The notes: a model not told the origin generated them from the letters alone. A stretch of 64,000 bases of DNA from DATACQ01 sp036555515 (GCA_036555515.1 DATBLC010000221.1:4784-68783); one strand, 5' to 3'. Numbered from the stretch's first letter, positions 9,418 to 17,239 are shown. Program-made: numbers and translations.

Positions 9418-9465
9418 AGTTCAAAACGTTTGGAACGACTGAAACTTTTGGAACGATTTGAACTC
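9418..9465. repeat. 9-nt-period repeat (TTGGAACGA form), copy c
   Basis: AGTTCAAAACGTTTGGAACGACTGAAAC-type words (units TGGAACGAC, TGGAACGAT) run in the complementary sense to copy a. It lies in a 459-bp gap (9331-9789) that contains no gene; copy d lies further right in the same gap. Confidence 0.6.
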
Positions 9466-9620
9466 CTCATTCTCCAGATTGCACCCATAACACCGTCCAA
9501 AAGGGCCTGTCAATGCAAGCGACAGAGGGAATAACAACTCACATTTCCGGATCATTCACGCACGGAAAGGCATGGCAGAGTTTATGCCGAGGAATAAGCC
9601 TCGAACGGCCTATCAAAGAG

Positions 9621-9660
9621 AGTTCAAAACGATTGGAACTTTGGAACGAATGGAACGGCT
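9621..9660. repeat. 9-nt-period repeat (TTGGAACGA form), copy d
   Basis: Short run AGTTCAAAACGATTGGAAC, then TTGGAACGAATGGAACGG, of the same family as 9418-9465. Confidence 0.55.
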
Positions 9661-9789
9661 GCGAATAATCTTCTAAGCTGCTGCTCCTTGACGTCCGATA
9701 GGGTTGTCACGTAGTTTTGAAAGTGAGCATTCAGCGACGAGGACTTGAGAATTCGAAGGTTGCTCTACGTTAACGAGGAGGAGCGAACC

Positions 9790-10665
9790 ATGGATTTCAA
9801 AACGATTGCGCTGCTGCATCCAGGAAACATGGGCGTCACGATCGGCGCTGCGGCCGCCACCAGCGGCGCCCGCGTGATCTGGGCATCAGACCAGCGTGGT
9901 GAGGCGACCCGGAAGCGCGCCAATCAAGCAGGGTTAGTCGATGTCGGGAGTTTAGACGACGCGCTGCGCCAAAGCGATATGGTTCTTTCAGTCTGCCCGC
10001 CCCATGCCGCCGTTGACGTCGCAGAAAGCGTGGCCGAGCGGAAATTCAACGGCCTATACGTCGACGCCAACGCGGTTTCGCGCGCCACCGCCGAGCGAAT
10101 CGGCGAGATTGTTAGCCGGGCCGGCGCGAGTTTCGTCGACGGCGGTATTATCGGTTCGCCGGTGAAACAAGCTGGAACCACCCGGCTCTATCTCTCAGGG
10201 GCGCGCGCGCGAGAAGTTGCCCAGGTATTTTCCAAGAGCATGCTCGATGCCCGGGCAATCGGCACAAAGTCTGGCGCCGCGTCGGCTCTTAAGGTCGCCT
10301 ATGCGGCGTGGACAAAAGGCACGGATGCGATGCTGCTGGCAATCAGAACGTACGCCGCCCATGAAGGCGTGGACGATGCGTTGCTCGAGGAATGGCGGAT
10401 TTCGCAGCCACAGCTCGAGAAACGCTGCGACCGGGCCGCCGCTGTGGCGACACCGAAGGCGTGGCGCTACGTCGGTGAAATGGAAGAGATCGCCGAGGCA
10501 TTTGAAAAAGCCGGCCTGCCGGGGGGCTTTCATAAGGCGGCGGCAGAACTATGTGAACGGCTCGAATCCTTTAAAGACCGCACCGATCCGGCCCCGACCA
10601 TCGCGGAAGTCATCGAAACACTGCGCGGTTCCACAGCAAGCCGGTTGAAAGCAGCGCGGCGCTAA
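9790..10665 (+). CDS. NAD(P)-dependent oxidoreductase, 6PGDH-like with DUF1932 C-domain
   Basis: A 291-residue reductase. The ATG at 9790 follows GAGGAGGAGCGAACC; the frame is open a little further upstream without support. The N-terminal Rossmann fold opens with LLHPGNMGVTIGAAA (a GxxMG-type dinucleotide loop) and VIWASDQRG. The central VDGGIIGSPV segment matches the beta-hydroxyacid-dehydrogenase signature. The helical C-terminal half (about 190-265) with a conserved lysine in KVAYAAWTKG corresponds to the DUF1932 domain seen in 6-phosphogluconate-dehydrogenase-like enzymes. Substrate is likely a 3-hydroxyacid or imine. It stands alone between GTTCCA repeats. Confidence 0.88.
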   Translation: MDFKTIALLHPGNMGVTIGAAAATSGARVIWASDQRGEATRKRANQAGLVDVGSLDDALRQSDMVLSVCPPHAAVDVAESVAERKFNGLYVDANAVSRATAERIGEIVSRAGASFVDGGIIGSPVKQAGTTRLYLSGARAREVAQVFSKSMLDARAIGTKSGAASALKVAYAAWTKGTDAMLLAIRTYAAHEGVDDALLEEWRISQPQLEKRCDRAAAVATPKAWRYVGEMEEIAEAFEKAGLPGGFHKAAAELCERLESFKDRTDPAPTIAEVIETLRGSTASRLKAARR

Positions 10666-10670
10666 AAAAT

Positions 10671-10731
10671 AGTTCCAAACGTTCCAGCCGTTCCAATCGT
10701 TCCAATCATTCGGAACGAACCAAATTTACCA
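10671..10731. repeat. 9-nt-period GTTCCA repeat, copy e
   Basis: Units AGTTCCAAAC, GTTCCAGCC, GTTCCAATC, GTTCCAATC, then CGGAACGAACC, starting six bases after a stop codon. Confidence 0.7.
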
Positions 10732-10794
10732 ACGCGTACGTCAGCGTCGTTCAGGCTGACTGAAACGAAGATCTAACGCGGTACAGTGCTTCAA

Positions 10795-11529
10795 TTAGAT
10801 AGAAACCGCGGGCTGGGGCCAGGCGAAAAGAAGTTTGCCGTAACCCGCGATCGATAAGCGCAATCCCAGTTTCGACAGCACGTTCCAAATCATCGCCGTA
10901 TTGCTCGTGACCACCGGCACCTTCAGGCTGTCTTCCAGCTTCTGGATTATCGGCAAGGGATCGAGGGTGGCGCCTTGAAAATAAATCGCTTCGGCGGATG
11001 GGTTGCGATGAAAGCCGTCTTCTATTTTGCGTAATAGCTCGTCGGATTTAATTTCGACGCCGGCGCCAGGCTTGCGGTCTTTGTCGAAGGTGGGGCCGAA
11101 AAACACCGCAATTCCTTCGCTCTCCAGATGCTTAGCGATAACCGCATTCATATCGGCGGCGAACGGTGTCACAAGCATCAAACGTTTGCACGACAGGGCG
11201 CGCAGCGCGGCGACAACCGAAGAAACGGCGCTGGAAACCGGAATACCGACAGCTGCAGCGACTTTGGCCTCCAGCCCGGGATTGAAAAGAGTGACAAAGC
11301 CGCCGGTAACAAGAAGTCCCTGCACTTTGTTTCTCTGGACGAAGTCGACCGCGCGCGCGATGATCTCGTCGGTCTTCCCGGCCAGGTTCTGATAAGAGTC
11401 GCGCAGCAATCCCAATCCTTCGTTCGTCAGAGTTACTTCCCGCGGCAGCATTTGCCTGAGGCTATCAAAGTGGGGCCGGTCCGCGGTCGCCGGGGACAGG
11501 ATACCGATATGTGTAGTCTGCGTTGTAAT
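10795..11529 (-). CDS. Asp/Glu racemase / maleate isomerase superfamily protein
   Basis: The protein has two racemase-type half domains: LLVTGGFVTLFNPG and ISSAV-like loops in the N-half, and FQGATLDPLPIIQKLE with VPVVTSNTAMIWN in the C-half, as in maleate isomerases and arylmalonate decarboxylases. The first ATG (11451) would remove the first strand. The frame continues upstream through IGILSPATADRPHF, which fits the family N-terminus. No ATG, GTG or TTG exists between it and the in-frame stop, so an ATT at 11529 preceded by GCGAGG is proposed as start. A classical GGFVT replaces the usual catalytic cysteine loop, so activity is uncertain. Confidence 0.75.
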   Translation of the reverse strand: MTTQTTHIGILSPATADRPHFDSLRQMLPREVTLTNEGLGLLRDSYQNLAGKTDEIIARAVDFVQRNKVQGLLVTGGFVTLFNPGLEAKVAAAVGIPVSSAVSSVVAALRALSCKRLMLVTPFAADMNAVIAKHLESEGIAVFFGPTFDKDRKPGAGVEIKSDELLRKIEDGFHRNPSAEAIYFQGATLDPLPIIQKLEDSLKVPVVTSNTAMIWNVLSKLGLRLSIAGYGKLLFAWPQPAVSI

Positions 11530-11535
11530 ACTGCC

Positions 11536-11617
11536 TCGCTAGTTGCGCGTGGCGCGACGCGCCACTAGCGCAAGTTCCAGACGTTCCAATCGTTCAAAAC
11601 GTTCCAGTCGTTCAGAT
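11536..11617. repeat. Hairpin plus 9-nt-period GTTCCA repeat, copy f
   Basis: A TTGCGCGTGGCGCG / CGCGCCACTAGCGCAA imperfect hairpin is followed by GTTCCAGAC, GTTCCAATC, GTTCAAAAC and GTTCCAGTC units. No gene was found in the rest of the gap to 11827. A possible stem ACGGGACGG/CCGCCTCGT with a T-run lies near 11757-11787. Confidence 0.6.
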
Positions 11618-11827
11618 CAAATCAAAGCGCTCGGATGGCTTGACCAATTAAACTGGTTCAACCGATTCGCGCTACATTACCTGCGACCTTCGTCGTTCTA
11701 ATCGGCTCCGAGCGCTACGCGGTTCGAACCACGTTCTTTGCGGTTAAATCATCCGAAACGGGACGGCTATAACCGCCTCGTTTTTTACGCTCTTTGTAGT
11801 TAAATTGTTCTGTCGAGCCGGTGAAGA

Positions 11828-12181
11828 TTAAACTTTCCAGCCGCGTGAAATGTCGACCCGGGTGCCCGCGGGATCGACAACGAAGGTCTCGGCAAAACGC
11901 CCGTCCCTGGGAAGCTCGGCCTTCCCCCCTCTGCCGCCGGCGCTGAGCGCCGTGTCGACCGCGCTCTTGACGTCTTCTACTTCGACGCCAAAGTGGAAGA
12001 TTCCTTCGGTGCGGTTTCTCGCCGGCAGAAGCGCTAAATTGATATGGCCGTCGGAAACGTATATCGCGTCACCGTTTTCGCCGCTGCGGGCAACTTCGTT
12101 GAAACCGAAAGCGGCTTTGTAAAACTCCGCGAGCTTCGCCGGTTCCTGGGCGAGAATGGCGATATGTCTGATCCTTGGCAT
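11828..12181 (-). CDS. VOC family protein (glyoxalase/bleomycin-resistance fold)
   Basis: A 117-residue single VOC module. It starts MPRIRHIAILAQEPAKLAEFYKAAFGF and carries the paired beta-alpha-beta-beta-beta motifs: metal-ligand histidine in the first strand (RHIAI), YVSDGHINLALLPA, FHFGVEVEDV and VDPAGTRVDIS with the usual late acidic position. VOC proteins bind a divalent metal and act as dioxygenases, lyases, isomerases or epimerases. The start follows GGAGGGTAGACCC. It is the first of three VOC genes in a row on this strand. Confidence 0.88.
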   Translation of the reverse strand: MPRIRHIAILAQEPAKLAEFYKAAFGFNEVARSGENGDAIYVSDGHINLALLPARNRTEGIFHFGVEVEDVKSAVDTALSAGGRGGKAELPRDGRFAETFVVDPAGTRVDISRGWKV

Positions 12182-12292
12182 GGGTCTACCCTCCTTTGAT
12201 TTTAAGCGGCGCTACTGCGCCGAGCATTACACCATTGATGGGAGCGCTACAACAAAAAACAATCGGACCGTGAATGACTCTCGGCCGAAATC

Positions 12293-12392
12293 CTATTCTC
12301 GCGCCAAGGCGCCAAGCTCGCAAAGGCCCCACCTTCCCATCTTTTTTATCTTTTAACTCGGCGGCCTTTGCGCCTTTGCGCGAGATAATCAG
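12293..12392. repeat. GGCGCAAAG-type inverted repeat
   Basis: TCTCGCGCCAAGGCGCCAAG on the left faces CTTTGCGCCTTTGCGCGAGA on the right across about 55 nt, giving a large imperfect hairpin in the 300-bp gap between two VOC genes. Similar CGCAAAGGCGCAAAG words are common intergenic repeats in many bacteria. Confidence 0.6.
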
Positions 12393-12481
12393 GTCTTGAT
12401 TGCGGTTTCGCCGCGCTCGGTTCTTTCTGTAAATAAACTTTTGGACCATGGACGCCTTGCAGATGATTTCGCTCTCGGCTG

Positions 12482-13228
12482 TCAAAGCTGCCAGCCTTTT
12501 TCGGACACGGCGAAAACGTTGCCTTCGGGATCGTTAAACCGAACTTCGGATTGGCCAGCTTCAGGATAAGAAAACTCCAGACCGACGTCCTTGAAGCGGC
12601 TCTTAAATTGCGACCAGTTTTCAACCTGGACGCCAAAATACTGGATACCGCCCTTGTCGATGGTCTTCTTTTGCGTGAGATCGAGGGTGATGTCGCCGTC
12701 AGTAAGGCGAATCGACCCGTCAGCGGCCCTCCTCATCTCTCGGAGATCGAATACGGTCTTGTAAAACTCTGCGGCCTGCTCCGGCGCATCCGCCTGTACA
12801 ACTACGTAGCGCACACCCGGCAACTTTTTTTCCTCCCTTCCTAAAAAGCCCCTGGCGGAAAGATCCACTTTGTTACCCCATGGATCGACAATCCGCATTT
12901 CCGCCGGGCGGCCATTCTGGGGCGTGTCTCCCCGCTGCAATGAGCCGTCCAACCGGCAGAGAGTTTGCTCGGTGTTGTCAACCAGAAAGCCGTAGTGATT
13001 AATGCCCTGTCTTTGATCGATCTCCTCGCCGTCGGCGCGATGTGTATTGACCACGGCCACGTCGCTCAAGTTTTGCTTGAGAAAAGCCAGATTGAAGAGA
13101 CCGTCGATGACGTGGATGGCGCCCGTCGGTCCGTGACGCACTTTTTCGACGCCAAAAAGGTGGTGGTAGAAATCGTAGAGCCTGTCGGGTTCCTTCACGA
13201 TGAATGCGATATGTCTGAGCTTGGCCAT
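12482..13228 (-). CDS. Two-module VOC family protein
   Basis: A 248-residue protein with two VOC modules in tandem. The first (residues 1-130) begins MAKLRHIAFIVKEPDRLYDFYHHLFG and has INHYGFLVDN and IVDPWGNKVDLS. The second (140-248) has VRYVVVQADAPEQAAEFYKTVF, IQYFGVQVENW and FNDPEGNVFAVS. Such a tandem is the size of a complete extradiol-dioxygenase or glyoxalase-like unit in which two modules form the active site. Not all metal ligands of the second module are obvious. Start ATG at 13228 follows GGAGGATTGCC. Reaction unknown. Confidence 0.88.
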   Translation of the reverse strand: MAKLRHIAFIVKEPDRLYDFYHHLFGVEKVRHGPTGAIHVIDGLFNLAFLKQNLSDVAVVNTHRADGEEIDQRQGINHYGFLVDNTEQTLCRLDGSLQRGDTPQNGRPAEMRIVDPWGNKVDLSARGFLGREEKKLPGVRYVVVQADAPEQAAEFYKTVFDLREMRRAADGSIRLTDGDITLDLTQKKTIDKGGIQYFGVQVENWSQFKSRFKDVGLEFSYPEAGQSEVRFNDPEGNVFAVSEKGWQL

Positions 13229-13415
13229 GGCAATCCTCCAGGTTTTCTTCGACGCGATCGTAGTATTTCCCTTCGGATCCCGTCAAGCCGCGCCGTTTGA
13301 GGATTGAAAATCGAGCCTAGAAGATGGCGATCTTCCATTCTCTATCCCCGTTTGGCAAAGAAGAAGCGCAACGATTGCGACAATCATGCGCAGCTCCCTC
13401 TAATATGGCATCCCG

Positions 13416-13784
13416 TCAAATCGGCCAGCCATGCTGGGAGAGATCGATGGGATTGCCGTCGGGGTCATGAACTCGGTATTCGGCCTCGCGGTTGGGCGGT
13501 CTTTTGTCGACACCGGTTGCGGCGTTGAGTTCCTTGCACGTCTCGCGAAGGCCGGCGACATCCTCCACCTCGAAACCGAAGTGATATAATCCGGGCCTTA
13601 AGTCTGGCCCCTCTATTTTGCGTTCGGGCTCGATGGGTATGATGGCAAGGTTGATATGGCCGTCAGAAAGATAGGTGGCGGTACCGATTCCGTGAACGAT
13701 CTTCAGTCCGAAGGCGTTTGTGTAAAACTTAACCAATTTGTCCACGTCCTCGGTGAGTATCGCGAGATGGCGGATGCGTGCCAT
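13416..13784 (-). CDS. VOC family protein
   Basis: A 122-residue VOC module: MARIRHLAILTEDVDKLVKFYTNAFGL, ATYLSDGHINLAIIPIEP, LYHFGFEVEDV and VHDPDGNPIDLS. It closely resembles the product at 11828, including the SDGHINLA strand, so the two are probably paralogues. The ATG at 13784 follows AAAGGAGGATGAATC. Together with the two downstream VOC genes it forms a same-strand cluster separated by repeats rather than a tight operon. Confidence 0.88.
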   Translation of the reverse strand: MARIRHLAILTEDVDKLVKFYTNAFGLKIVHGIGTATYLSDGHINLAIIPIEPERKIEGPDLRPGLYHFGFEVEDVAGLRETCKELNAATGVDKRPPNREAEYRVHDPDGNPIDLSQHGWPI

Positions 13785-13992
13785 GATTCATCCTCCTTTG
13801 CGCTTGTCGGTTGTATCCTACAAAACACGGATAACGCAACGCTCAGCGGGCGCTCTTAGCGATTGGTCTGAAGCGCGATGTTCAAGTAAGCCGCTGCGCG
13901 GCAGTTAATCCCGCCGGAACATTTTTCTGCTCCACCTTAACATCGTTGTTCGATAAAAGCTCTCCTAACTTTTTTTTGGAAGGAGAACTTTT

Positions 13993-14163
13993 ATGAATGA
14001 TTGGTATCAACGGATGGTCGCTGCTCCGCAACTCAATGGGAAAGGAGAACCGACCCAAAAAGCCTACACCCGCGCGGTTCGGATGCTCTCCGAGTTCTAT
14101 GGCAAAACCCCAGATCTGATCTCCGAACCCGAACAGCGCAATCAAGGGATGATCTCGTTGTAA
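13993..14163 (+). pseudogene. Tyrosine recombinase N-terminal fragment
   Basis: A 56-codon frame starting after AAGGAGAACTTTT. The text QLNGKGEPTQKAYTRAVRML, then SEFYGKTPDLISEPE, is typical of the SAM-like core-binding N-terminus of integrases that accompany IS91 elements. The catalytic domain with its R..HxxR..Y residues is absent: after LISEPE the sequence diverges and stops. It is too short to recombine DNA. Confidence 0.65.
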
Positions 14164-14189
14164 AGGCAAAGGCTCCCGCATAACAGGGA

Positions 14190-15201
14190 TTGGTGAGAAT
14201 CAACGCCATCATCGCTTGTCGCACCGAGGCCTGCGGCGTCGCGTTGTATCAATGCGACAGCTGCGCCAAGCCCAGCCAGTTCTTTCGCTCCTGTGGTAAC
14301 CGCCATTGCCCTACCTGCCAGTACAGTAAAGCTCAACAGTGGCTCCAAACACAATCACACGCCAGCTCCCGGGCCATCACTTCCTATCACCTTTACCATC
14401 CCCCAACAACTGCGCTCTTTCATGCGCCAACACCAGCGCCTCGGTTACTCGGCTATGTTCAAAGCCTCTTCTGATGCCATCAAAAAACTCGCCATCGATC
14501 CAAAGTACATCGGCGCCGATCTCCCAGGCTTCTTCGGTGTGCTCCATACCTGGGGACGCACCCTGCAGTATCATCCCCATATCCACTACATCGTCTCGGG
14601 TGGGGCTCTGCGTTCCTCCGATGGCTCGTGGCATCCTTCCCGAATCGATTTCTTTCTCCCCGTCCAAGCGCTCTCCAAAATCTTCCGTGCCAAATTCCGT
14701 GATCTCATGAAGCAACACAAATTGTTCGATCAAATCCCACCCGAGCTCTGGCAGATCGACTGGAACGTCAACTCCCAAGCGGTCTCCTCTAATCAAGCGA
14801 CTCTGAAATATCTCGCCCCCTACGTCTTCAAAGTCGCTATCTCCAACTCCCGCATCGTTGGCCTCCAGGATCGCACCGTGCTGATTCGCTACCGCAAACC
14901 CCACAGCGAGCGCTCTCGAATCCTACCCCTCGATGTCATGGAATTCATCCGTCGCTTCTTGCAGCATGTCCTACCCACCGGTTTTATGAAAATCCGCTAC
15001 TACGGTTTCATGAATCCCAACTGCTCGGTCCCACTCGAGCGAATTCGCGGCCTGATCGAATTGAGTTACGGCTTTGCTCTCGATCTACCGGTCCCAGAAA
15101 TCGAGCCTCCCCCTCGCCGCACCTGCCCAAGCTGCGGTGGATTGCTCAAAGTGCGCTCGGTGCTGCCGCCACCTCTCAAAATGTTGCGTCTCTCGGGATG
15201 A
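14190..15201 (+). pseudogene. IS91 family transposase, frameshifted
   Basis: The first frame (14190 onward) encodes the N-terminal zinc-binding domain, with CRTEACGVALYQCDSC and SCGNRHCPTC cysteine/histidine pairs. Near 14340-14390 the reading moves to another frame (open 14293-15201), which continues with ITFTIPQQLRSF, the HUH-like HPHIHYIVSGG segment and a C-terminal CPSCGG pair. A shift of frame is needed to join them and the extreme N-terminus is preceded by a stop, so no intact transposase is made. Homology to the Zn_Tnp_IS91 and Y2 transposase domains is judged by motif only. Confidence 0.8.
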
Positions 15202-15594
15202 AAAAAATCTTCAACTCAATACTGATCTCGATCCTTGTCTCCGCTGCTTGAAAGCTCATGGGATGCGCGCAGGTGCGCCCACCGGCGCCCATTACTGTCT
15301 TCGCATACTCTGTCTTGCGGGGAACTGACGAGAAAAAAAACTAAACCGTGAGCAAAATGGATCGCTGGAATTTTTACTCGCGCCCAATCCTTCAGCGATT
15401 CTGACCTGCATTTTCTTCGGCGCCATCCACCCTCCTCAACCTTAACCTTTACCCTTATATTGATCGCGTCTGCCTCGATCACGGGCTTCTTGAACAACGG
15501 ATTGAAACGACTCGGAAGTCGTCTCAATCCTTACTGGTTAGGTGGCTCCGACAATGACAGGACCGCGCTGCTCGGCATACGGTCGAGCGACTTG
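15202..15594. other. Gap between IS91 remnant and cassette array, with hairpin
   Basis: A 393-bp stretch without a supported gene. It contains a strong hairpin, GGATTGAAACGACT / AGTCGTCTCAATCC at 15499-15530, next to a GTTAGGT at 15535-15541. It ends at a GTTAGGC (15594-15600) that is the outer core of a truncated attC site. Confidence 0.5.
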
Positions 15595-15966
15595 TTAGGC
15601 GGTGTGGTCATCTTCGTCTGGATCTGTCGGACCATCGCCTGAATCTGGTGAAAGATACTCGATAAGATAAGACATCAGTTCTCCTTCCAAATCCATGTCG
15701 ATGCTGTCCATTGTGTAAGCGTCAACCCGCACATCGCTCTCCAATCCGGTCTCAGTGCTCTCCCAAATCTGTCGCTTTTGGATCATACTCCAACGTTGAA
15801 TGCACTCTCGGAGTGTCTCCTCGATGGGAGCAATGAATTTAGAATCGCAGTATCCGCGCTTGGCAAACTCGCGTCGGGCTATGGTGACGACGTCAAGACG
15901 ATGTCCCGGCAGCCTGATGCGTGCTGCCTTGTCGAGCACCTCAGTCACGGCATCATTGTAGTCCAT
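15595..15966 (-). CDS. Cassette-encoded hypothetical protein
   Basis: A 123-residue protein of unknown function, charged and without membrane segments or signal peptide. It ends in an acidic tail (SPDSGDGPTDPDEDDHTA). Its stop codon TAA lies inside the GTTAGGC core of a truncated attC site, and a complete attC site lies upstream of its start (15998-16057), so it occupies one integron-type cassette. No Shine-Dalgarno is evident before the ATG at 15966, which is common for cassette genes. Confidence 0.6.
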   Translation of the reverse strand: MDYNDAVTEVLDKAARIRLPGHRLDVVTIARREFAKRGYCDSKFIAPIEETLRECIQRWSMIQKRQIWESTETGLESDVRVDAYTMDSIDMDLEGELMSYLIEYLSPDSGDGPTDPDEDDHTA

Positions 15967-15997
15967 AAAACGATTGTAACCGCCGAGAAGCGAATGC

Positions 15998-16057
15998 GTC
16001 TAACGTTTTGGGTGAGAGGGGCGGTCCGCCGCGTCACTCTCGACCCAATCGTTAGGT
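15998..16057 (-). other. attC recombination site 1
   Basis: Read on the minus strand it runs from ACCTAAC (R'') to GTTAGAC (R'). The arms TTGGGTCGAGAG and CTCTCACCCAA pair except for one extra C, the extrahelical base that marks folded attC sites. The stop codon of the mazF-like gene falls in the R'' core. Confidence 0.85.
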
Positions 16058-16390
16058 TCCGATAATCTCGTTCAATCCTTCAACAACCTGAGCCAACTCC
16101 TCTGGAGACGAGCGGGCAATCACCTTCCCAATTCGTTCGACTGCAAGAGTCCGAATCTGGCTGATTTTCACCCACGATTTTTTCGGGAGCCCTCTTGCAT
16201 GAAGTTCAAGCGTCAAAGGAAAGCCGGCCCGTTGAGGCTGACTTGTGAGAGCAACGGCAATCACCGTTCCGGAGCGTTCATTGAAAACGTCCTGGCTCAA
16301 AATCAAAACTGGTCGTTGTCCTGCTTGTTCTCGGCCCCGTACGGGATTCAAGTCGGCCCAACGGATCTCCCCCCTCAGTATTCGGGCCAT
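16052..16390 (-). CDS. mazF: MazF/PemK-type endoribonuclease toxin
   Basis: A 112-residue protein with the MazF fold: MARILRGEIRWADLNPVRGREQAGQRP, RPVLILSQD, VIAVALTS and KKSWVKISQIRTL. The RGEIRWADL and GREQAGxRPVLILS segments provide the conserved basic and glutamine positions of the RNA-cleavage site. MazF toxins cut mRNA at short motifs and are neutralised by a cognate antitoxin. Its start overlaps the end of the antitoxin gene by 16 bp, implying translational coupling. The pair fills one cassette of the array, bounded by attC sites 1 and 2. TA pairs are typical stabilisers of cassette arrays. Confidence 0.9.
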   Translation of the reverse strand: MARILRGEIRWADLNPVRGREQAGQRPVLILSQDVFNERSGTVIAVALTSQPQRAGFPLTLELHARGLPKKSWVKISQIRTLAVERIGKVIARSSPEELAQVVEGLNEIIGT

Positions 16391-16617
16391 TCCGTTAAGT
16401 CCTCGGATAGGCCTTCTTCAGCGAGTGCCTTTTCGAATGCAGGATCAAGTTTCGCGCACTCGTTGGCCAAACGACTTTTCTCCAGTCGGGCCAGCTTCTC
16501 CGCAACCGCTTCCTCGATGGCCTGGCTACGGTTGGGAAAGACTTGTTTCTTAACCAATTGATCGAGACGATTCAGCGTGGATTCATCTAAAGAAATTGCA
16601 ACTTTGGATCGTGCCAT
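16375..16617 (-). CDS. Ribbon-helix-helix antitoxin of the mazF-like toxin
   Basis: An 80-residue protein beginning MARSKVAISLDESTLNRLDQ, a ribbon-helix-helix DNA-binding strand and helix, followed by NRSQAIEEAVAEKL. The acidic C-terminal tail (LAEEGLSEDLTEWPEY) is the likely toxin-neutralising segment. The ATG at 16617 follows GAGGTGAGTC. It lies immediately upstream of and overlapping the toxin gene. Promoter and operator are visible just upstream, which fits autoregulation by the antitoxin-toxin complex. Confidence 0.88.
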   Translation of the reverse strand: MARSKVAISLDESTLNRLDQLVKKQVFPNRSQAIEEAVAEKLARLEKSRLANECAKLDPAFEKALAEEGLSEDLTEWPEY

Positions 16618-16664
16618 GACTCACCTCGTGGTATGACGATACTTCATACCAGACTGTGAGTCAA
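16617..16664 (-). promoter_or_regulatory. Promoter embedded in nested palindromic operator of the TA pair
   Basis: The outer arms TGACTCAC and GTGAGTCA and the inner arms TGGTATGA and TCATACCA are both perfect inverted repeats around one centre. On the minus strand a -35 TTGACT (16664-16659) and -10 TATCGT (16641-16636) are separated by 17 bp and lie inside the palindrome, so repressor binding would block transcription. Confidence 0.65.
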
Positions 16665-16680
16665 GCAACGTATCTTTAAA

Positions 16681-16753
16681 ACCTAACGCTAGAGATCACC
16701 GGTCCGCGCAAGCGGGCGAAGCCCGCTGTAGCGGGTCCGGTGCATCGACGGGC
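16681..16753 (-). other. attC recombination site 2
   Basis: On the minus strand the site runs from a degenerate GCCCGTC (R'') to GTTAGGT (R'). The arms GATGCACCGGACC and GGACCGGTGATC pair with an extra base, and the tip GCGGGCTTCGCCCGC forms its own hairpin. Confidence 0.7.
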
Positions 16754-16760
16754 ATCACGA

Positions 16761-17159
16761 TCACCTGACGGGCCGAGCTTCGCGGTGCTCGGGGAGACCA
16801 TCGGCCAACTTCACCCACCTAAGCTTACTGCTGGTGCGCGTGTGATCCTCTGGCGGTAGCTGTTCTGGATCATCGAGGCTGCATGCCGTGACGTCGATTT
16901 CGTCCGAGGCGTCGTCATTCTCGAAAGTCAACTGGGTGCCGCAGCGAGGGCAGAAACTCCGCATGCACTTTGGGGTTGACCTGAATTGAGTCGGTGCACC
17001 CTGCACGAACCGGAACTCAGATCGTGGCACGCTGAACCAGGCTACGAATGGAGCGCCCGTAGTTCGACGGCAGATCGAGCAGTGACAACTCGTCCGGTAA
17101 AAGGGAGTGCCTTCGGCCTCATAGCGGATTCCACCGCAGAAGCAACCACCTTTCAGCAT
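16761..17159 (-). CDS. GFA family protein (CENP-V/GFA zinc fold)
   Basis: A 132-residue protein with the cysteine pattern of the GFA family: GGCFCGGIRYE (CxC), SCHCSICRRTTGAPF (CxCxxC) and FCPRCGTQL (CxxC), which bind structural and catalytic zinc. The namesake enzyme was described as condensing formaldehyde with glutathione; most homologues have no proven activity. The ATG at 17159 follows AAGGAGGACGTTGAA and is preferred to the longer frame opening at 17225, which would run into attC site 3. It forms a single-gene cassette between attC sites 2 and 3. Confidence 0.88.
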   Translation of the reverse strand: MLKGGCFCGGIRYEAEGTPFYRTSCHCSICRRTTGAPFVAWFSVPRSEFRFVQGAPTQFRSTPKCMRSFCPRCGTQLTFENDDASDEIDVTACSLDDPEQLPPEDHTRTSSKLRWVKLADGLPEHREARPVR

Positions 17160-17189
17160 TTCAACGTCCTCCTTTTGCACCGTGGTGAT

Positions 17190-17239
17190 ACCCAACGCGA
17201 TGCCGCTGACCCGGAATCGGGTCAAGCGGCGGATTAGAT
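17190..17239 (-). other. attC recombination site 3
   Basis: On the minus strand it runs from ATCTAAT (R'', one base off consensus) to GTTGGGT (R'). The arms GCCGCTTGACCCG and CGGGTCAGCGGC pair with one extra T. At 50 bp it is a short site. Confidence 0.8.

Larger units (their letters stand above)
13970..15345 (+). mobile_element. Degenerate IS91-type element
   Basis: A remnant holding a truncated integrase reading frame followed by a frameshifted IS91-type transposase, the usual order in IS91 relatives that carry an accessory tyrosine recombinase. Precise ends could not be set; they are taken to lie between the flanking VOC gene and the end of the transposase-like sequence. IS91 elements move by rolling-circle transposition and can carry away neighbouring DNA. 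The remnant borders the cassette array at 15.6-19.1 kb. Confidence 0.6.

Noticed and set aside
11757..11787. Possible rho-independent terminator
   Set aside because: The stem has a mismatch and the T-run is on the plus strand, where no gene ends.
13993..14163. Integrase fragment as the missing integron integrase
   Set aside because: Its text resembles integrases that travel with IS91 elements, and the catalytic domain is absent.
15216..15527. 103-codon ORF on the minus strand in the IS91/array gap
   Set aside because: It crosses a strong hairpin and transposon remains, has no Shine-Dalgarno and no family resemblance.
15499..15541. Candidate extra attC site (hairpin plus GTTAGGT)
   Set aside because: The opposite core would be GTTGTTC, which does not fit GTTRRRY; it is kept only as a hairpin.
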